Source of the DNA: Beroe forskalii
Taxonomy: Eukaryota > Ctenophora > Nuda > Beroida > Beroidae
Reading direction: 5' to 3'
Length of the DNA stretch: 64,000 bases
Assembly: GCA_011033025.1 (NCBI GenBank)
Contig: WFMF01000020.1
Coordinates: 620,001 to 684,000, forward strand
Part shown: positions 56,880 through 64,000 of the stretch, in pieces
Layout of the letters: every line of letters begins with the position of its first letter
Numbering within the stretch: position 1 is the stretch's first letter
Position numbers and translations under genes: made by a program
The notes under the pieces: model-generated
What the model saw: the letters and a program-made list of their open reading frames with translations, nothing else
Databases searched by the model: none
What the model was told of the DNA's origin: nothing

Positions 56880-59800
56880 GGCATGGATCACTGTTTTAAG
56901 AGGTAAAAATAGGGTTTTTTGGAATTTACAGGAAAACTGGCGAATATCATTGCTTCAGTGGTTTCAGGCGCATAATTTATGACCAGATACACCCATGAGA
57001 TATCTACGCCCAATAAGGGGCGAGAAAAGGCAGTTTTTAAGCCGAAAAACGCGATTTTAAACCCTCATAACAGACAGAAAATGGCTGAATTCGGGATTCT
57101 GAAGTATGGTATGTCTTCCTTGGGTCGTCCATGGATGGCGTGTAAATTTTCAGCTCAATCGGCCAAAGCTTTTCGATTTCGGATCTTGGGTGCCTCAGAA
57201 ATGAAGACCGGCCTGGATCACTGTTTTGAGGTAAAATAGGGTTTTTGGATTTTACAGGAAAACAAAGGAAAACTGGCGAATATATAATTGGTTCAGTGGT
57301 TTCAGGCGCATAATTTATGACCAGATACACTTCTATTTGACCACCCATAAGACATCTACGCCCAATAAGGGGCGAAAAAGGCAGTTTTAAATACGAAAAA
57401 CGCGATTTTAACCCCCATAACATACAGAAATGGCTGATTTCGATTCTGAAGTATGGTATGTCTTCCTTAGGTCGTCCATGGATGGCGTGCAAATTTTCAA
57501 GCTCAATCGGCCAAAGCTTTACGATTTCGGATCTTGGGTGCCTCAGAACTTCAGAAATGAAGACAGGCCTGGATCACTGTTTTGAGAGGTAAAATAGGGT
57601 TTTTGATTTTACAGGAAAACAAAGGGAAAACTGGCGAATATCATTGGTTCAGTGGTTTCAGACATAATTTATGACCAGATACACTTCTATTTGACCACCC
57701 ATGAGACATCTACGCCCAATAAGGGCGAAAAAGGCAGTTTTGAAAAACGCGATTTTAACCCCCCATAACAGACAGAAAATGGCTGAATTCGGGATTCTGA
57801 AGTATGGTGTATGTCTTTCTAGGTCGTCCATGGATGGCGTGTAAATTTTCAGCTCAATCGGCCAAAGCTTTTCGATTTCTGATCTTGGGTGCCTCAGAAA
57901 TGAAGAACGTCCTGGATCACTGTTTTGAGAGGTACAAATAGGGTTTTTTGGATTTTACAGGAAAACAAAGGAAAACTGGCAAATATCATTGGTTCAGTGG
58001 TTTCAGGCGCATAATTTATGACCACATACACTTCTATTTGACCACCCATGAGACATCTACGCCCAATAAGGAAGCGAAAAAAGGCAGTTTTAAGCCGAAA
58101 ACGTGCGATTTTAACCCCCATTTCAGACAGAAAATGGAATAATTCGGGATTCTGAAGTATGGTATGTCTTTCTTAGGTCGTCCATGGATGGCGTGTAAAT
58201 TTTCAAAGCTCAATCGGCCAAAGCTTTCGATTTCGGATCTTGGGTGCCTCAGAAATGAAGAACGGCCTGGATCACTGTTTGAGAGGTAAAAATAGGGCTT
58301 TTGGATTTTACAGGAAAACAAAGGAAAACTGGCGAATATCATTGGTTCAGTGGTTTCAGGCGCGTAATTTATGACCAGATACACTTCTATTTGACCACCC
58401 ATGAGACATCTACGCCCAATAAGGGGCGAAAAAGGCAGTTTTTAAGCCGAAAAACGCGATTTTAGACCCCCATAACAGACAGAAAATTGCTGAAGTCGCA
58501 ATTCTGATGTATGGTATGTCTTTCTTAGGTCGTCCATGGATGTATGTGTAATTTTCAGCTCAATCGGCAAAGCTTTTCGATTTCGGATCTTGGTCTCTCG
58601 AAATGAAGACCGGCCTGGATCACTGTTTTGAGAGGTAAAAACAGGGTTTTTTGGATTTTAAAGGAAAACAAAGGAAAACTGGCGAATATCATTGGTTCAG
58701 TGGTTTCAGGCGCATAATTTATGACCAGATAAACTTCTATTTGACCACCCATGAGACATCTACGCCCAATAAGCTAATAAGGGGCGAAAAAGGCAGTTTT
58801 TAAGCCGAAAAACGCGATTTTAACCCCCCATAACAGACAGAAAATGGCCGATTTCGGGATTCTAAAGTATGGTATGTCTTTCTAAGGTCGTCCATGGATG
58901 GCGTGCAAATTTTCAGCTCAATCGGCCGAAGCTTTACGATTTCGGATCTTGGGTGCCTCAGAAATGAAGACCGGCCTGGATCACTGTTTTGAGAGGTAAA
59001 AATAGGGTTTTTTGGATTTTACAGGAAAACAAAGGAAAACTGGCGAATATCATTGGTTCAGTGGTTTCAGGCGCATAATTTATGACCAGATACACTTCTA
59101 TTTGACCACCTATGAGACATCTACGCCCAATAAGGGGCGAAAAAAGGCAGTTTTTAAGCCGAAAAACGCGATTTTAACCCCCATTTCAGACAGAAAATGG
59201 AATAATTCGGGATTCTGAAGTATGGTATGTCTTTCTTAGGTCGTCCATGGATGGCGTGTAAATTTTCAGCTCAATCGGCCAAAGCTTTTCGATTTCGGAT
59301 CTTGGGTGCCTCAGAAATGAAGAACGGCCTGGATCACTGTTTTGAGAGGTAAAAATAGGGCTTTTTGGATCTTACAGGAAAACAAAGGAAAACTGGCGAA
59401 TATCATTGGTTCAGTGGTTTCAGGCGCGTAATTTATGACCAGATACACTTCTATTTGACCACTCATGAGACATCTACGCCCAATAAGGGGCGAAAAAATG
59501 CAGTTTTAAGCCGAAAAACGCGATTTTAAACCCCCATAACAGACAGAAAATTGCTGAAGTCGCGATTCTGAAGTATGGTATGTCTTTCTTAGGTCGTCCA
59601 TGGATGGCGTCTTAATTTTCAGCTCAATCGGCAAAGCTTTTCGATTTCGGATCTTGGGTCTCTCAGAAATGAAGACCGGCCTGGATCACTGTTTTGAGAG
59701 GTAAAATAGGGTTTTTGGATTTTTAAGGAAAACAAAGGAAAACTGGCGAATATCATTGGTTCAGTGGTTTCAGGCGCATAATTTATGACCAGATACACTT

Positions 59801-60275
59801 CTATTTGACCACCCATGAGACATCCACGCCCAATAAGGGGCGAAAAAGGCAGTTTTAAGCCGAAAACGCGATTTTAAACCCCCCATAACAGACAGAAAAT
59901 TGCTGAAGTCGCGATTCTGAAGTATGGTATGTCTTTCTTAGGTCGTCCATGGATGGCGTCTTAATTTTCAGCTCAATCGGCAAAGCTTTTCGATTTCGGA
60001 TCTTGGGTCTCTCAGAAATGAAGACCGGCCTGGATCACTGTTTTGAGAGGTAAAAATAGGGTATTTTGGATTTTAAAGGAAAACAAAGGAAAACTGGTGA
60101 ATATCATTGGTTCAGTGGTTTCAGGCGCATAATTTATGACCAGATACACTTCTATTTGACCACCCATGAGACATCTACGCCCAATAAGGGGCGAAAAAGG
60201 CAGTTCTTAAGCCCAAAAACGCGATTTTAACCCCCCATAACAGGCAGAAAATGGCTGATTTCGGGATTCTGAAGT
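56880..60275. repeat. About 350-bp satellite, 9-10 monomers
   Basis: Monomer landmarks in order: GGATCACTGTTTTGAGAGGT, ACTGGCGAATATCATTGG, ATTTATGACCAGATACAC, GAGACATCTACGCCCAATAA, CGTCCATGGATGGCGTGTAA, CGATTTCGGATCTTGGGT. The start motif recurs near 56886, 57216, 57573, 57916, 58268, 58617, 58979, 59331, 59684 and 60031. Open frames in it are by-products. Confidence 0.92.
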
Positions 60276-60672
60276 AATCGTAATGGATGGTACAGTATTA
60301 TTGAGACTACTGAAGTGATAAATTACAATAACGTATTACGATAAGAAGGATCCTTAATTGAAGTGATACTAGAATTCTTGACAAATTAATAATTTTATAA
60401 TCTTTACTAAAAGTAAACGATGGAGAACATTGCTCACTTCAAGTAATTATAATTTGACAAAATAAGAATTTTAGACTGAGTCGTGACAAGTAAGCCTCGA
60501 AAGTTAATTTGAAATGACCCTAGATCAGAAAGTTAACTTGGTAGTTTGATTTAGTAACGCACATTATAAATATTACCCTTATTTTCAGCACAAAGACAGT
60601 AAATTTGTTTTGTATTTAGAACAAAACAACTCAGATGAAAAGGGAGTCAATTAATCCATACTTCAGCTTAAG
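60276..60672. other. AT-rich spacer
   Basis: No feature recognised between the satellite and copy C. Confidence 0.5.
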
Positions 60673-63600
60673 CACCCTGCGCACGTGGGGTGGACACCTT
60701 TGCTAGTAGTCTGTGCGCAGGTAGCGACGAGTCGCCAATTAGAACAACGTTTCTCTTCGAAAAACGACAAAAAATCAAAATTTCTCTTAAAACTTGCATG
60801 GAATCAATAGAGGAAAGTCTCAGCTATCCAGAGATATAAAGATCATCTGGGAACTCCAATCACAACCTTCGCAATGTCCCATGATGTACAAATGTTGAAA
60901 AACGTCGTTTTCCAATTGCGCGTGAACATTGATTGATTGACGAGCTTGTGAGGCCTAATTCAAAAAAAGGAGATGCACTTTCAGTGTAGAATAGATTTAT
61001 CTAGGCATTACAAAAAACCCCATGTCGATAACTCAAAAAATGTAGGAGCCTTAGGGGTTGCCAGTCAATTGTTGGAAAAAAGCACACAGTTGTGCTATTT
61101 CGTGGGGTGGACAAGCGTGGGGTGGACAACGCGCGCGCGCGATTTAAAACGCCAGACTCTTGTTTGCCAAAATAGCGAGAGACCCTTGTCCACCCCACCG
61201 TCATTAACAGTGATACCATTTCAGATTTCCTGCAACTGTGGCAACCGGCAGTGATTTGATAAGGACCAACAAACTTATTCTTGTTTCAACAGTAGTACTG
61301 GTGACATTGACAATCAGTATAAAATCAGAGTAGATGCTTTTGTCAATTTCATTTTAAAGTTATGTTATAAATGAGTCTAACAAGTTATCATATAATATGT
61401 ACATATACAGCACACGTCATCACTGGATGGTGATGCAGTGAACTTATAATGTAATGTACAGTGTACACCCTTTAGTACAGTGTGGCGGTACTTCAGTACA
61501 ACATTCATGTATTTCACAAAACTCAATAGCAGGGTGTAAATCTCGTGATTGTACACAACTGATTATGCGATGTAATTATGAAAAGTAACATTTCCAGGCA
61601 GGGGTACCGATGAGCCAATGGGACTTCAACAGTAACGCGGTGATGAAGGTACATTCAAGGCATTTCACATGAACAAGATTACTTACAGAGCAGGTTATAC
61701 ACTACACTCTGTATAAGGTGAGAGAATGTATACCCATATACAAGCATGCTGATCACATGATTATGTCCCGCATATCGTAGGTATATAATATAGATCACAT
61801 TATATACTATGTAAATATATGGACCAATTCCATATGGGTAAACTGGTAGGCAATGGCAGAATGTCTGCATGTACAATTATATACACGCTACACATTGCCG
61901 GTCGCATGATATTATCAGGTGATACATTTGAAGCTGTGGTGTGTAGTGTGTCAGTGTACGTCATAAATGGATGGTGATGTAATGAAAGAATGGAATTGGT
62001 ACAGGACATTTTACAGTACATGTTTCGGTGCATGTAGTAGCGGGGAACGGACATTTCATCTCACGACACTTCATCTCAGGACACTTTATCTCGCGATATG
62101 TCAGCTCTACGCAAAGGTTAGGGTCTGGGTTTGGGTAAGGGTTATGGTTAGGGTCAGGACAGGGAGATGAAGTGTCCTGAGATGAAATGTCCTGAGATGA
62201 GATGTCACCCACCCGTAGTAGCTTAGTAGCAGTGCGCTGTTTCTGAGTCTCATGACAACTGGTATTTCGAAATTTTTAGTTCTTTCTGAGTTGACTCAAT
62301 TATAAGCAGTTTAATGAAGCTCGAGTAATTTGAAAACTACAGAGTCTACTCAGAAAGAACTAAAAATTTTGAAATATCTGTTTCGGTACTTCAATACAAC
62401 ATTCAGGCTGTACATAAATCACAATATGATGTTTTCCACGCAATTGTATACATGGATCACATCAAAATTTGATCGTACTAACCTCTTGAACCCAATTTTC
62501 GTCGATTTGAACTTCAAAATCTATCTTAAAATGAACCAATATCGACCCCCACTGACCCCATGGTGAACCCCTATACTGACCCCCATTTGTGCCATTTCTA
62601 ACCAAAATGCTACCAATTTTATCAATGAAATTTGGCACATTTTTGATAAGCTGCACTCGCAGATTTTAACGCAGATATGAAAATATTCAAAATTGAGTTA
62701 AATTCTTCGGGGTTCATCGTGGTTGTTAAATTTTACCCTTTCACCCCGTCAACTCGGTATTATTAAACAGCACTTGATCTGTCCTGTAGTTTGTAGTTAG
62801 GTAGGTATAAAAATATAAATGTGACTGACGTGCGAAATTTAACGGCAGATTATTACATCTATCATATGCCTGGAATCAACACTTCCTGAAATGCATTTGA
62901 TAATGATATATTTATCAAAATGACTTAATTGGCATGGACTTGATATAACCAATAACATTTTACAAAGAATGGCAGGAAGTTCTACGAATTAAAAGCGAAA
63001 ATGGCAATAAACAAACTAATGCTGTCCGTTTATTTAAATAAATAATAACTATTTCTGGAAGGTGCAAATCAACGGATTAACGACGGACCAACTTTAACAC
63101 CTAAAAAAATGTAGGGGTACGAAATGAACAAAAGGGTTCGAAATCAATGTGTGATCAAAATGCAATATCATATTGTGGTTTGTGTACAGCGTGAATGTTG
63201 TTCTGAAGTACTGACACACTTTCATAAATTGTCACTGTAAAATGTACATCATGTTCATTGCATCGCCATCCATTGATGACGTACACACTACACACTTTGG
63301 AAGTCAGTACCACGATTGTACCATGTGACCAGCACTGTGTGTATAATTGTACATGCAGACATTCTGCCATCGCCTACCAGTTTACCAATATAGAATTGGT
63401 CCATATATTTACATCATGTATTATGTGATATATACCACAGGGTACGCCAAAAGTCTTGACCCCTTTTACTTTTTTGATCATTCGAAAAATACGGCAAATA
63501 TTTCGATTCTGTAAAAATATTCTCTAAATATAACCAAAGAATGGCGGATTCTGAGATTTTTAGGTTGCTATGACATCCATAGCAACCACAGGGGTTCCCA

Positions 63601-64000
63601 CAGCAACCGACCTAAAAATTGAAGATTTTTTGACATTTAGATCCAGGCCACATTTTCTGTTTTGATTACTCATCATACAGGATAGATATTTCGATTTTGT
63701 GTAAAGTTTCAGTAATCATGATTCATGACCAGTCAACGCTGAATTTCGAGATTTCAGGTTGCTATGACCTTCATAGCAACCACACGAGTTTCCATAGCAA
63801 CCGAACTCAAAATGGAAAAATCTAGGTTTTTTAAGAAATAAAACTCGCTAATTGCCATTCATTTCAATGCTATTGTTGATAGAAAGAGTAGTAAACAACA
63901 CAAAATGTTCCAATACAGTTAATCTAGCTCAATAGGGGTTCAATGCATGTTCGATGTAGTCTCCTTGGGTGGAATTTGGGGCTAATTTAAGTGAAAATCC
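60673..64000. mobile_element. Large foldback element, copy C (incomplete, continues past window)
   Basis: Starts CACCCTGCGCACGTGGGGTG and follows copy A's order: arm (60673-61800), GATGAARTGTC palindrome (62038-62205), the block of CTGACCCC/GGTGAACCCC repeats, then the CCATAGCAACC hairpin from about 63560. It keeps a segment (62800-63130) that A lacks and lacks the insertions found in B, so it is closest to a complete version. Confidence 0.85.

Noticed and set aside
57037..57492. 150-codon frame in the 350-bp satellite
   Set aside because: The frame is broken in other monomers and shows no conserved protein features.

Overview
This is eukaryotic, almost certainly invertebrate metazoan, nuclear DNA. 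The evidence is a spliced outer-arm axonemal dynein heavy chain gene with canonical GT-AG introns, together with animal-type transposable elements (Penelope-like, jockey/CR1-like LINE, Harbinger-like and piggyBac-like) in AT-rich DNA. I cannot name the species.

Layout. Positions 1-3231 hold foldback elements and a simple satellite downstream of the gene. Positions 3232-26595 (minus strand) carry the 3' part of a DNAH5/DNAH8-type gene: 18 recognisable exons, about 1937 codons, running from the end of AAA3 through AAA4, the stalk with its microtubule-binding tip, AAA5, AAA6 and the C-terminal domain to the stop codon. The roughly 2700 N-terminal residues expected for this family are not found in the remaining 37 kb. 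Positions 26600-64000 are almost entirely mobile and repetitive: a young non-autonomous LTR element, a 13-bp satellite, fragments of Penelope-like and LINE elements, a GGTACCA minisatellite, a Harbinger-like element carrying a nested retroposon, a domesticated-looking or TE-derived exon, a large foldback element with a nested piggyBac-like element and a hairpin MITE, a 2.4-kb palindrome, interstitial TTAGGG-like DNA, a 350-bp satellite and part of another large foldback element. A third copy of that large foldback family sits inside a dynein intron (13394-17739).

Main observation. Tandem repeats inside this dynein gene grow out of splice junctions. Three long minisatellites (about 49 x 67 bp, 29 x 55 bp, 21 x 43 bp) each have a repeat unit that carries the adjoining exon edge plus its splice site: an acceptor in the first, donors in the other two. 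Three further introns show what look like early or decayed stages, with 2 to 5 copies of their own acceptor or donor junction. The gene thus contains about 100 decoy splice sites. At one array the exon-proximal copy has lost its GT donor, and about 17 conserved residues cannot be found after the following exon, so the locus may be partly broken, alternatively spliced or mis-assembled.

A second theme is nested inverted-repeat DNA without coding capacity. Three copies of one large foldback family have CACCCTGCGC termini and a 5-bp target duplication in the copy where it can be read. A short alternating GATGAARTGTC motif is shared by several otherwise different foldback elements.
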